Shown here one piece after another: positions 52,935 through 64,000 of a stretch of 64,000 nucleotides of DNA. This DNA is from Adineta vaga. Taxonomy: Eukaryota; Rotifera. Positions within the stretch are counted from its first letter, which is position 1. Every line of letters begins with the position of its first letter. Where the stretch lies: contig CP075494.1 in the NCBI GenBank assembly GCA_021613535.1, positions 12,586,001 to 12,650,000 of the forward strand, written 5' to 3'. Both the position numbers and the translations under genes were made by a program. The notes below the pieces were generated by a model. It made no database searches. It had not been told where the DNA came from and worked only from the letters and a program-made list of their open reading frames with translations.

Positions 52935-54807
52935 ATGAATGAAAATAAAACTTGTATATCATCATCATCATCAACATCATCACCAATTCGTGTACATTTT
53001 TCGGATGTAACAAATAGAAAAACTATGATGGATGATGACCATCGATGGAAGTTACCAAATAGTAAATTTTTATTTCATATTTTCATTTTCGAGAATTTAA
53101 CAAACAAATCGATTATGTTTTAGGTGCACCAACAATTACCATTGATAATGATGAAAACGAAAATGATGCATGGAATGAATATCGACATCTATTCGAAACA
53201 AATCGATCACATATGTTGAATTTATCATCAGTTGATAATTATTTACTACGACATAGCAGTGCAAATACAAGTTTAAATGAATCAGCATCACTTGAACCAT
53301 TAGTGGATAATCATGATGATATTTTTTCAATGATTGAACAAGCTGGAATTACTTTTGGTACGTTTTCCTATGGAAACTATGATGAATCATCTTTTCTTAC
53401 TTTTACTTTTAGAAGCCTTAGCTGGATCATCATCAGCAGATTTACTTGGTAGTACGAGTGGTTATCATTCTTATGAACCATCTCCATTCAATCATCGATC
53501 GAAAAGATCATCATTACTTGATCCATCTGCAGCTGAATTTAATATGGAAATTGAACCACCATTGATGACTTCACATCATTCAACAAATCGATCTTCAATA
53601 AATACTGATCAACCTGTTCGTCGTTCATCACGGTCACAAACTCAAATGCCACCCCGTATTTCAACATCTTGTAAGTCACTCTCATCTATATAAGAAAGAA
53701 AAGAAGAAGTCAATTCATTCTATTGCTTGATTCTATTTCTATTCAAGATGAATATAAATTTGGTGGTTATGGTCGTGGTATAAATGAATTTCTTGAACCC
53801 AATGGTATTACATTTCTTTCGGATGGAACTCTTACAGTTGTTGATACCAATTCAAGTCAAGTTAAACTTTTCGATCCTGTCCGCCGAGAATGTATCCTGA
53901 AATTTGGTCAAGCTGGAACAAGACCTGGTGCATTGCTTTATCCGTATCGTGTTGCTGCCTTACCAGGCCATGATTTAGTAAGAAAAAAGATGAATTTTCT
54001 TTATTAGATGATATATCGATATGAATATTTAATAGCTTGTTATGGTTCAACGTTCTCCACGACCGATGATACAGATCTTTGATCGTAATGGTCAATTCAT
54101 TCGTCGTTTCGGAAATGATCTCGAAAGTCCACGAGCTATCTGTATTGATCAACAAGGTCGAATAATCATTATTGAATCAAAAATTATGAAAGGTAAACAA
54201 TACTCGTCACATAAATTTAACAAAATTTTCTTCTTTTCTAGTTCATATTTATGATGCAAGCTCAGGCCGTCTTTGGGGTCAATGTGATCTACGTGATCAT
54301 TTGAGTTTTCCGACAAGTGTCTGTGTTAATGATCGACATGAACTTTATATAAGTGATAATGAATCACATTTCGTTCGAGTCTTTGATTATAATGGACAAC
54401 ATTTGAAAAATATTGGTGCAGGTATTTCATATCCGATTGCATGTCGTATTGTAAGTTAGATTTCTATTTTATTTTCATGAGCGAAATAAAAAATCTTTGT
54501 CTCTTTAAAGAATCAACCACGACGTGAACTTATTGTTGTTGATAATCATGAAAATTTCAATATAACAACATATGATTATGATGGAAATAAAAAATATTCA
54601 CACTATTCCGTAAGTTCTTGTAAATATTCTTGATCGAATCAAATTTTTTATTATATTTAGTTAATGAAACATTCACAATGTTTCGATGTTGCTGTGGGAT
54701 ATAATGATGAATTAGCAATGGCATCGAAAGATTATAAAATCTATGTGTATAAACTTGGCGAAGGTCTTGAATCAACAAGCAGTGATATAAATCAAAATTA
54801 TTATTAA
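52935..54807 (+). CDS. Brat/TRIM-type NHL-repeat protein
   Basis: Eight exons: 52935..53061, 53124..53357, 53413..53670, 53748..53977, 54036..54192, 54242..54450, 54511..54609 and 54661..54807; 1461 bp, 486 residues. The first 205 residues are disordered, rich in Ser, Asn and His. Residues about 207-480 form a six-bladed NHL propeller: FGGYGRGINEFLEPNGITFL, GTRPGALLYPYRVAALPG, MIQIFDRNGQFIRRFGND, LESPRAICIDQQGRIIIIES, FPTSVCVNDRHELYISDNES, and KHSQCFDVAVGYNDELAMAS. The last elements match the Brat/TRIM2/TRIM32 group, in which the propeller binds RNA and represses translation. No RING, B-box or coiled coil is present, which fits Brat-like proteins with reduced N-termini. It is likely a cytoplasmic translational regulator. 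Confidence 0.88.
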
Positions 54808-57281
54808 TAAAACAAAAAAATTTTTTTTTCTTCTTTGTTCTTACAATGCCTCTTGTTCGTTCTCATATGTTGTACAAATTGGTTTATATCTACCGCTGAA
54901 TAATATTATAAATCTAAATTATCTTTCTTCTCCTTTTGTGGTAGACGAATTAATTTTTTCTCTCTCTCTCTTTCTTTCTCTTTTTCTCTATTCATGTTAG
55001 CATCACTTCATTTGATTTTCTTTTCGTTTATCTTTTATTTGTTATATGCCTCAACATTCATAAAAAAAAAACAGATATATTTCTATACTTTTTCTTCTTG
55101 TACAACACTTCTATTTGACCATACAAACATACATTAATATAAATTAAGCTATGATGTGTGAGTTTAGAAAACGGCCGACTTCATGGAGAAATCGTTTTGT
55201 CATAAAATTCAATATGATCAATTGTGAGCAGTCCTTGGAGAGCAATGTTCATTTTCAAATTTGAATTAATCCAACAAGGTTGTATTATTTGTCATCCTAA
55301 CAGAACGGCAACAGACCGTATTAATTATTATATTCGTTGTCAATGTAACTATTTAGCATATATATAGGCGCTTTTTCCTTGAATATATAAATCATACATA
55401 TGTCGTTGTCCTTATCTAGATAATAATTTAACAAAACGGTATGTGATCAATGAATGTATTCATCATTTTTGACAAGCAAATAAAATGATTGAAATAGTTT
55501 ACTTCTTTTCGATGGATTAGAAAGTCATTATTACAGAAGTTTTGTTGTAATCTAACGGCATGTCGACGAAATCGAATATTCTCATTGAGGAAGAAATTAA
55601 TTTGAAAACTTCTACGATGCATAACTAAATAATTATTCATAAATATTTAATTATTTCATTACTCGATACATGTTTATGTATATGTTGATTTATTCCCAGA
55701 TATATATTTTTTCCTTCATATTCAACCTTAAAAAACAAATGTTTTTTTTTCTGTTATAGAATTAAAGACTGTTACTGCTGCTCTATATTTGCATTTCTTT
55801 CTTTTTTTAGTCAGTCTGAAAAAAAAATAAAAGTTTGAAGTGAATGAGAAGACGAAGAAGAAGAAAATTGTATTTTGTTGATTATATTATGCAAATATAT
55901 CACAATGTTAAACTTCTGGCCTTAATACCCTTCCCACTATGTATATACGATGAAGTGTGTGCATGAATACCCTTGAAAGCTATTCAAAAAAACATTCGCG
56001 CACGATCAAACACCAATTTATGTTTGCAGAAGCACGCTTATAAATCACTCGTTTGCTTTTCTTTTTTTTGTTTTTTGTATTTTATTTTCGACAAGATCGT
56101 TAAAAAAATTTTATTATGTTAGGAAAAAAGAACCTGAAGCTGATCATGTTGTTGTTTTGTTTATTCAATAAAAGAAGAAGAAGAAGAAGAAAAAGAAAGA
56201 AAAACGTCCTTTTTAGCCTTTTCTTTTTCAAGGAAAATCGTCTCGATATCAAAAGTCGATATCACATATACTCTTTGTTATAAAGGTAAATTCCATGCAT
56301 ATCGTCGACAAGAGAAAAAAAATCGTTTGTATGAGAAAAATGAGGGTTTTGTCTTAGAGCCTAGAAAATAGAATAATAGTTAAAAGAAAGAAAAGAAAAG
56401 AAAAAGAAACCCATTCGTTTGCAAAACCTTTTTCTGAAGCAAATAATAATAACATCAAAACATAAAATGATGAATTGAATCGAGTAAGGATTGCGTTCTT
56501 TTTTTTTCTCCTCCTATTTATTAAGGATAGAACAATCGAAGATCCATAGTGTTAATGACATCGACCTTGTAGATTTACATTCGCTTTTAGATGTTTTAGA
56601 AATAATCAACATAGTTTTATTATTGGTTGATTAGATTTAGTAAAGCCTATAGATATCTAACCTATACTTTATTATCTTAGAAGACGAATGAAAAAATGAA
56701 TGGTATGTCAAAATGTTAAAAACAAAAGAACACGTGTTAATTACTCATAAAAAAGGCGAATGAATGTATGTTTTTTCTTCTTCTTCAGTGAAGAGAAAGA
56801 AAACAATAAAATATATTAACAGAACCACACATAAACCGCAAAGAAAATGCCGAACATTTATTCGAGATCAATTTAACATTCATACACAACAATATTATCA
56901 AAGTCTTGTATGTTTTCTTTTATTCATACACGCGTCTGTCATTAAAATACTTCTTATTGTATATTATATATATTTACATTCCTATCGTCAATTTTTTAAT
57001 TCAATGTCAAACTGAGAAGAGAAAAAAACAGAACCTCTGCGTTTCTTTTTTAACAACAAGAATCGAGGAAGAAAAAAAGAATGTCATATTACTTTTTTTT
57101 CTCTCACTTTTTTCTTTCTATTTCTCTTAGTTATTTTTTTCAATACTTTTTCAGACATCTTTCCGAGTATGTTTACATACAAAGCATTCGAATATAGATT
57201 TCATATTGATATACATGTAAGTTCAAATAATTTAAGTTGTGTTCTACTTTTAGATTTATTTATTGACGACAAAATTATCTA
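54808..57281. other. 2.5-kb non-coding tract
   Basis: Low-complexity sequence: pyrimidine-rich (54950-54990, 57090-57130), GAA runs at about 55845-55863 and 56168-56192, and many poly-T/poly-A tracts. Open frames at 56764-57130 are made of such tracts. It probably includes 3'UTR of the NHL gene and the promoter and a leader exon of the next gene (acceptor TTTTAG at about 57248-57253). Confidence 0.45.
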
Positions 57282-58934
57282 ATGGGAAGTTTTGGATGGG
57301 ATAATCAATGTTTTTTGCAATATCATAATGGTCGACCATTATCCGTAGCTTTGACAGAACCATGTGACTGTCATCTATCAACATTTATAGATAGTGACTT
57401 TGCTATACAAAAACCGCATGTTCGAAGTAATTCATCAGGTCGAAGATATAAACGTGAATCTTATAGTAAGTCTTACCATACAAAATCAAGACTTTTGTGA
57501 TTGTTTTTTCCCTATATTTAAAATATCATAGGTATATATCATCCTAATGTTCAATATACGAACTTTTTCTGTTCACCACCGGTTCCACGACGAGAAGTTT
57601 TTCGCAGTAAATCAGGCGATTTACTTGTCGAAAAGCTAGGTAAACTTGTGAAATAATATTATTTATATATTTATTCATTTTTCATCAATAATAAATTAGA
57701 AACAGTGACAATAGAAGAACAGCAGTATCGTCCACCTCACGGTGGGGTTTCATATGTTCGTACACCATCACCTCCTGTTCGACAAGTTAAAATACGTTCT
57801 CGACCTTCATCTTGTTATGATCTAAATAACAGAGAATCAACAGGTAAACAATTGATGGAAATTTTTTAATATGATTTTCAAGTGTTTTATAAGATCGGGG
57901 ATACACAAAATATGTTGATGAACATCGAGAAGAACATTTTGAATTTAACTATAACTTCAATAGACCTTTAGATCGTATTGTGCCAAGTAAAAGAGAATGG
58001 TTTCGTTTTTCTTATTTACATATATATCTTAATCAATAGTTCACCGTGAACCAACACCACCACCACCACCACTTCGAAACATTCAACAAAATGAAACAGT
58101 AACAACAGAAAATTTCAATTTTCGTATAGAAGCTAAACCAGGTTTTCCGAGGAGGTCAATTCGAATCGTTTTCGATATATATTTATTTTATATTAGCTAT
58201 TCGTCCGTCTACAAGAAGTGTTGGAACAACAACTAAAGATCTCCGACCTTTAAGTAGATCAGGTAAAATCAAGTGAATAAAATTATTTTGAAATATTCAT
58301 GGTTATATTCATTTAAAATAGAAACACAAGTTATTGAACGGTTTGAAAAAGATGAAAAAATACGACGTGATTCAATGACAGGTTTGATAAACAAGAAGTT
58401 TATTTTTTACTAAGTTTGTTTCTTCTATTTTAATAAAACAGAAACCAGTACTATGGTTGTTACAGAAGAGCAACCATTTCAAAGTTCTTCTCGTTATGGT
58501 AATGAATTCTTTTTCTGTTATTTTTATAATCTTTATTATTCATTGTATAGTATCACAGTTCGATACTCGAAATGATCGGTCGTTTTCGAGTGAGTATTGA
58601 TTTCTCTACTTGAAGAAAATTAATAAACCCATAGAAAAAGAAAAGATAATAACTTTCATCTTGCAAGAATTCAAATTTCGATAGATTTTCATTCTGTTTG
58701 TCTTTTTCGTTAGATTTTGGTGCAACAACATCGAAATCACATAATGCATTGAATCATTATTCGGATTATGGTCACGGACGACATGATCTCACTATTCGAC
58801 CAACAGCTCGACCACGGGAAGCTCTTGTTGACACATATGAGATTACAGCGCCTCCTAGTCCGTCATCCATGTTGGCAATTCCGATAACTTACGAGGCTAG
58901 TTCGAAATCTCGATATCATTATAATTGCAGTTGA
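57282..58934 (+). CDS. disordered protein built of ten phase-1 exons, hypothetical
   Basis: Ten exons: 57282..57465, 57532..57639, 57700..57843, 57894..57986, 58040..58141, 58197..58262, 58322..58381, 58442..58498, 58551..58589 and 58714..58934; 1074 bp, 357 residues. All nine introns are phase 1 and all eight internal exons (39-144 bp) are multiples of three. The protein is basic, rich in Ser, Arg, Pro and Tyr, with short proline-rich motifs (VRTPSPPVRQVKIRSRPSS, HREPTPPPPPLRN) that could bind SH3 or WW domains, and repeated ET.V/ET.MV segments (ETVTIEEQ, ETQVIERF, ETSTMVVTEEQ). No signal peptide, membrane segment or folded domain is recognised. It could be a cytoskeletal or scaffold protein with extensive exon-skipping isoforms. 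Confidence 0.68.
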
Positions 58935-59338
58935 TTTAATCGTATCATTATTTTTATACATAAGAAAAAAAAGAGAAACAATAACAACAACAACAACAAC
59001 AACAACGAACAATTTTCTTGTATATTTTTAAATCGACGTTCTTTTTTTTCAATCATATTTTTTTTGTTCGTTGTTCAGATATGTGATTCTCTCTCAGACG
59101 TCTTTTTTTTCTATTCTCACAAATTTCACATTCCAATAGAGAGAAAGAGAAAATGAAGAAGTGGTTGTAGATAGATTAGCATATCTAGATTAGATATACA
59201 TATATACATATATATATATTTTGATTTCAAATGCGTTTTGTTATTATTTATATAAAAAAAACACATACAAATTGATGTCAACGAAGAAGTAGAAAACAAC
59301 TCAGTTAATTGATATTGAATAAAACAAATTTTTGATAA
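58935..59338. other. convergent intergenic region
   Basis: 3' flanks of two convergent genes, with a (CAA)n run at about 58985-59007 and a (TA)n-rich stretch near 59200. No gene recognised. Confidence 0.5.
58985..59007. repeat. (CAA)n microsatellite
   Basis: About seven CAA units in the 3' flank of the disordered-protein gene. Confidence 0.75.
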
Positions 59339-62300
59339 TTATTTTGATATTTTCATTGCATGATGCATATAATTTTTCTGTTCGATCAAATTACTCGATT
59401 TGAGACCGGTTGCTGTTGCTGCTGCTGAATCACGTCCTGCATAACTATCAAAATAGAAAACATTTAAATGTATATAATTTATTCATTAAAAAATATTCAT
59501 ACTCGATTTCATTGGCACGAGCATCATTCATCTTTCGAAGAAGGGTAACAAGTCGTGGTTTACAAAATGAATACTAAATAGAAAGACGATTAAAAGTTAA
59601 TGTTTTATGCTCGAATAAAATTCATTACTGGTCCCATGTTTTTGTGTTCTTCTTGAGCAAAACATATATTTGCATTTTTGTATTTTTCAAGTTCCATTTG
59701 CATTAAATCGAATGGAAAGGGAGAGATTTGTTCGATGCGAACAATCGCAATTTGAGATTGAAGTTTTTGTTCTTTCCGTGCTTCTAATAGATCATAATAT
59801 GTTTTTCCTGAACAGAAAAGAATCTTCTTCACATCACCAGGATTGTTCGCAGCATCACCTTCTTCTGGATAGATACGTTTAAAACTTGTTCCTGACATAG
59901 ATCAATGTCGATAAAAGTCTTCGGTTAGATATTGTCTTACCTTCAATCATTTCATTGAATGATGATTGACATGCATTTGAACGAAGTAATGTTTTTGGTG
60001 TCATCAGAACTAATGGTTTACGAAAAGGAAGTGCCAATTGACGACGAAGAATATGAAAATAATTTGCTGGAGTTGTTAAATGAGCAATAATCCAATTTGT
60101 ACGATCCAATTGATCCATGGAAATATCCGTATACGCACGATTCTTTATTTCTGGTACATGATCTTCATCTTCGGCAGACATCTAAATGATAAATTCAGTC
60201 AATGATATTTCTAAAGATTATTTGATGATTGAAGCGGTGATAATAATTATATTCGAAAATGACCTGTAGAAATCGTTCTAATCTTGCTGATGAATGTTCT
60301 GGTCCTTGTCCTTCATATCCATGTGGTAATAGAAGAACAAGTCCATTTTGGCGAACCCATTTAGCCTGTCCACTAGAAATAAATTGATCAATAATACATT
60401 GAGCATTATTAACGAAATCACCTAAACAAAATACACAAGATTTAATTCGACTTAATTTTAATATTCTCTTACCAAATTGTGCTTCCCAAATTACGAGTAA
60501 ATTTGGATCTGTTATAGCATATCCAAGTTCAAAACCTAATACTGCAAATTCTGAGAGAGAACTATTACATATTGTATAATGTCCTTGTGTCGGATGTAAA
60601 TGATTCAGTGGTACATAAAAATTTAAATCTCTGTTTTGGTCATGTAGAACATGATGACGATGAGAAAATGTTCCTCGTTCAACGTCTTGTCCACTAAAAC
60701 GAACATGATTTCCATCAAGCAAAAGGCTTCCTATTGCCATGAATTCTGCTAATGCCCAATCAGCTTTATGTTTCTGTAATAGTTTTTTTTGTTTCGCAAA
60801 ATGATTTCGTTCTAAAGCTTTATTAAGAGTAAAATTGTCAGGTATTTGCTGAGATTTCACTCCAATCGTTACTAATTTGTCCTCCGTTATTCCAGTTTTT
60901 GGAGAAGGAAAAGGACCGGACTTTTTAAAGAAATTTTTCCATGGTGAATCAAGCCATTTCTTTTGTTTACTATATGCATCACTTTTTGAATTAATACGTG
61001 CAGTGTCAAGAGCTTTTTCATAGTTTACCACTTCACCCTGAAAAGCATATGCAAATGAAAAGTTTTCACGAGTTGAACACTATTGACACATACTTCATAC
61101 CAATCGGCTTTAATTCTACCTTCTTCAAGTAACTGTTGAGTCCATTTTTTTAATACCGATTTTTGCTGTTTGATTTTATTATACCTACATAATAATCGGA
61201 AGAAATTCAATGGGAAATTTATTATAATTAAAAAACGAACATGTGTGGTTGAGTAAAATCAGGTTCGTCTGTTTCATTATGACCATAACGACGATAACCA
61301 ACCTGAAAAAAAAAAGAACAAGAATTCATTCAAACTAAGAATCCTAATTTCAAATTGAACTACTTACTAAATCAATAACAACATCTTGTTTAAATTTACA
61401 TCTCCATTCTGCTGCAACTTTCGCTACATATAAAACGGCTTCTACATCATCAGCATTCACATGAAATATCGGTGCATTAACAACTCGAGCTACATCAGTA
61501 CAATATGAACTTGAACGTGCCACACGTGGATCAGTTGTAAAGCCAATCTAAATATCCATCATCATTCTTTTATCTTAAATAAATCTTTTTCAATCATACT
61601 TGATTATTACAAACGATATGTATTGTTCCATGCGCTGTATAAGCCGGTAAATTACTCAGATGAAATGTTTCAAAAACAACGCCTTGACCAGCAAAAGCGG
61701 CATCGCCATGTATTAGCATACTCATTACTTTATCGCCTTTTTTATCAACACGACTAAACTGCTCGGCTCGAGTACGACCTTGAACAACTGGATTGACAGC
61801 TAAAAATGACATAAAACGTGTGATAGAACTCGTTGTTTTTTTGTTCAGACAAATCACCTTCTAAATGTGATGGATTGGCAAGTAGAATAAACTTTACTTT
61901 CGAATTTGTTGCGGAATATAAACGTTCAACACATGTACCCAAATGATATTTCACATCTCCCGTTTCCTAAAATTGTACAGAAGAGATTAAATATAAGACA
62001 AAACTTTAAAAGAATTTTTCATCTACTGAAGTATCAGATTGTTCTAACTTTTCATTGAATTGACACAAGATTTCTTCCAATGGTTTCTTGATGACATTCG
62101 AAAGAACATTGAGACGACCACTATATCGCGAGAAAAACAGTTCAACTAAAATAATAATACATGACAACAACAAACCGATGTGGCATGCCAAAAATAACTG
62201 TATCAACACCAGCTTTGACTACAGTATCAATAATCATTTTCATTGCTGGTATCAACATTTCACATCCTTCAACACCAAAACGTTTTTCCGAACTCCATTT

Positions 62301-63594
62301 TCTCTTTAAAAAGTCTTCAAATCTACAACATGAAAAAAAATTATTTTTAATGAATTAACAAATGTGAGATTTTTATTCATACTGAGTTGCGTGGATAAGT
62401 CGTCGAGTTGCACGATGAATTTCTTCACTTGAGAATACTTTTCGTGATGAATCTTCGAAACGTTCTCGAATCCAATTACATTTTTCACGATTATTGATGT
62501 ACATGTATTCAATACCAATTGTTCCGCAATAAACATGCTATCAACATCAAATACAAATCTTTAATCAAGCAATAGGGCAGGAAAAGCTAAAGAGTAGATA
62601 TGATCAGGAGGAGAAGAAGTACTGTATATAAGATATGCACAATTCATTCATTCGAATGATATCATTAATCTAATGAAGTATCTCGGGCAAGATTTTCCAT
62701 CAACGATGCGAAGAGAGCGAAATCACTAATTTTTATGCAGAAACATAAGCCACCCCTGCCGCGAAGGAAAGACTTACCTATGTTCAAACTTTTGAAATTC
62801 ATAAAGTATTCATCAGATAATATATAATTCTACTAAAATATCTGACGTATCTTACTTCTAATCGGCGAATAATTTCTTTTAAAGTTAATTGCTCTTCTTG
62901 ATCACTAATAAATGTAAATGATGGCAGATAAAATTTACGATTTAGATCAGCTTCGGCTAGAAATTAAAATATGAATTCATTGTACGGATTTGATAGTCTT
63001 ACAGAAGTTATAAAATTGAAATGAGAGGTCATTTGGTCTATCAGTATCAAGATCGATTGATGAGATCCCAAGTGGATCAAGCTGAGCTACTTTATGACCA
63101 CGCATCTATGAAAGACGATTATGAAGAAAGAATTTAGTCTATGGTCTTGCAAACCTGAAAGGATCGAACAAGTGATGCTATGGCCATATGATCCATAACA
63201 GCTTGAGTATCTACTAGAATGTTATTAGCGCCAGTAATGAGTGGTTTTTCGCTATACGATGTTTTTCCAACATTCTGTAAGTAAGCTGTCGAAGAAGGAA
63301 TGATGCTCGATGAAAAAGATTTCACTTGTTTTTGATTACGGAAATGAAGATCCCAAGACTATGTAGAAATGATTGAACGTTTTACAGTTTCTTTTTATGT
63401 AAGCATGAGAATTCTACTTTATGGACTGATTGAGGATCATTCAACCATTGTTTATACATCTCATTGACATAACTGGAAGAGGATTCATTAGAATCATGAG
63501 ATTTATATATACTACGAGTTGATAATATTAATCTTGGAATAGATCGAATAGCTAACAAATGTGGTCGAGCAATCGATGCAACTAGTCGTTCCAT
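59339..63594 (-). CDS. OGDH: 2-oxoglutarate dehydrogenase E1 component
   Basis: About 18 exons on the minus strand, reading from [16 protein letters not shown] to a stop at 59339-59341. It is the thiamine-diphosphate E1 subunit of the mitochondrial 2-oxoglutarate dehydrogenase complex (citric-acid cycle). An Arg/Ser-rich presequence is followed by [20 protein letters not shown] and [13 protein letters not shown]. The cofactor and active-site region includes [73 protein letters not shown] and [19 protein letters not shown]. The C-terminal half has [40 protein letters not shown], and ends [13 protein letters not shown].., as in animal OGDH. Intron 4 is about 320 bp with a GC-richer patch; others are short. 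A TTTTAG acceptor lies a few bases before the ATG. Confidence 0.93.
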
Positions 63595-64000
63595 CGAAAA
63601 TCTAAAATCGGTATTAAATGGACTCCATAAAAAAACTTTTCCAAGTAATTTTCGTTTTTTGTAAAAAAACCCGCATATCGTTGCCAAGGAAACTGCTTAC
63701 AGCTGATCGACGTCATAATCCAAACACTTCATTGATTTTTCCCATTATCCTCCATCAAAAATACTTACTGACTAAACTTTTACCGTCGAAAATGTTTTTT
63801 TCCCGTAAATAAATCATTATTTTAGAATATTTTCGTCTCTTGTGTTTGGAGTAATCCTATTCGAAGCGCTAGGTGCAATTTGAATCGTCACATGTTTATT
63901 GCATGTTGATGTCGAAACATAAATCATTTAACGGAGGAAGAAAGAAGTAAAAAAAGGAAGAAAGTACATATACTATACTGAATCAAATAATTGCTTTACT
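63595..64000. other. OGDH upstream flank
   Basis: Promoter/5'UTR side of OGDH. A short frame at 63618-63812 has no features of a gene. Nothing else is recognised up to the window edge. Confidence 0.45.

Noticed and set aside
56764-57130. Two overlapping frames in the tract before the disordered gene
   Set aside because: Low-complexity AT-rich sequence without conserved features; no convincing splice link to 57282.
62700-62790. GC-richer patch within an OGDH intron, possible extra exon
   Set aside because: The flanking OGDH exons already join in frame with conserved sequence on both sides; the patch gives no OGDH-like peptide.
1-64000. CRISPR arrays, rRNA genes, insertion sequences, complete retrotransposons or telomeric repeats
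   Set aside because: None seen: no regularly spaced repeats, no rRNA-like sequence, and no reverse transcriptase or transposase frames.

Overview
This window looks like nuclear DNA of a small invertebrate, most probably a bdelloid rotifer. It is strongly AT-rich. Genes are densely packed on both strands, most introns are about 50-110 bp with clear GT..AG ends, and transcripts end with AATAAA. Gene content is plainly metazoan (FBXW7, CDC34, Islet, a BMP-type ligand, KMT5A, DNAJA3, Brat-type NHL, OGDH). Mixed in are two genes whose families are typical of fungi or plants (a GH71 alpha-1,3-glucanase and a BAHD-type acyltransferase) and B-box/propeller, single-exon GPCR and LRR receptor genes of the kind expanded in rotifers. 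The species assignment is inference; no database was searched.

Layout. 1-8.8 kb: the 3' end of a Q/P-rich protein, a TMEM60-like membrane protein, a ubiquitin-like/Cys-rich protein, a secreted EGF protein, an unknown protein, then two divergent genes for small secreted proteins, one of which has a single signal-peptide exon followed by three phase-compatible alternative terminal cassettes; then ATG10. 9.2-16 kb: FBXW7 and the E2 enzyme CDC34/UBE2R sit head-to-tail only 176 bp apart (E3 receptor and E2 of the same SCF machinery), CDC34 shares a divergent promoter with a membrane-anchored SDR, then KMT5A (H4K20 methyltransferase). 16-23 kb: the Islet LIM-homeobox gene between two non-coding tracts of 2-3 kb. 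23-29 kb: an ABHD1/3-type hydrolase, a single-pass membrane protein, TXNDC9 and an LRR receptor without a TIR domain. 29-32.4 kb: a 3.6-kb gene-free tract with a tRNA-like relic. 32.4-39 kb: BMP/TGF-beta ligand, GPCR, BAHD acyltransferase, and an M14 carboxypeptidase with a GPI-like tail. 39.5-49 kb: an unknown five-exon gene, two tandem B-box/propeller paralogues, WDR18, GH71 glucanase. 49.3-64 kb: DNAJA3, a CAP/SCP secreted protein, a Brat-type NHL protein, a ten-exon disordered protein whose introns are all phase 1, and OGDH (E1 of the 2-oxoglutarate dehydrogenase complex).

Functional links are visible: CDC34-FBXW7 (ubiquitin transfer to SCF substrates), signalling and transcription (BMP ligand, Islet, Brat-like NHL), mitochondria (DNAJA3, OGDH), ribosome assembly (WDR18), and autophagy (ATG10). 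Exon boundaries were built by hand from splice signals and reading-frame continuity; most close exactly in frame. Two points stay open: the start of Islet exon 2, where a 14-bp near-duplication disturbs the frame, and the splicing mode of the cassette gene. Several genes have a splice acceptor at or next to the start codon, consistent with 5'UTR introns or spliced-leader trans-splicing, which is known in rotifers.
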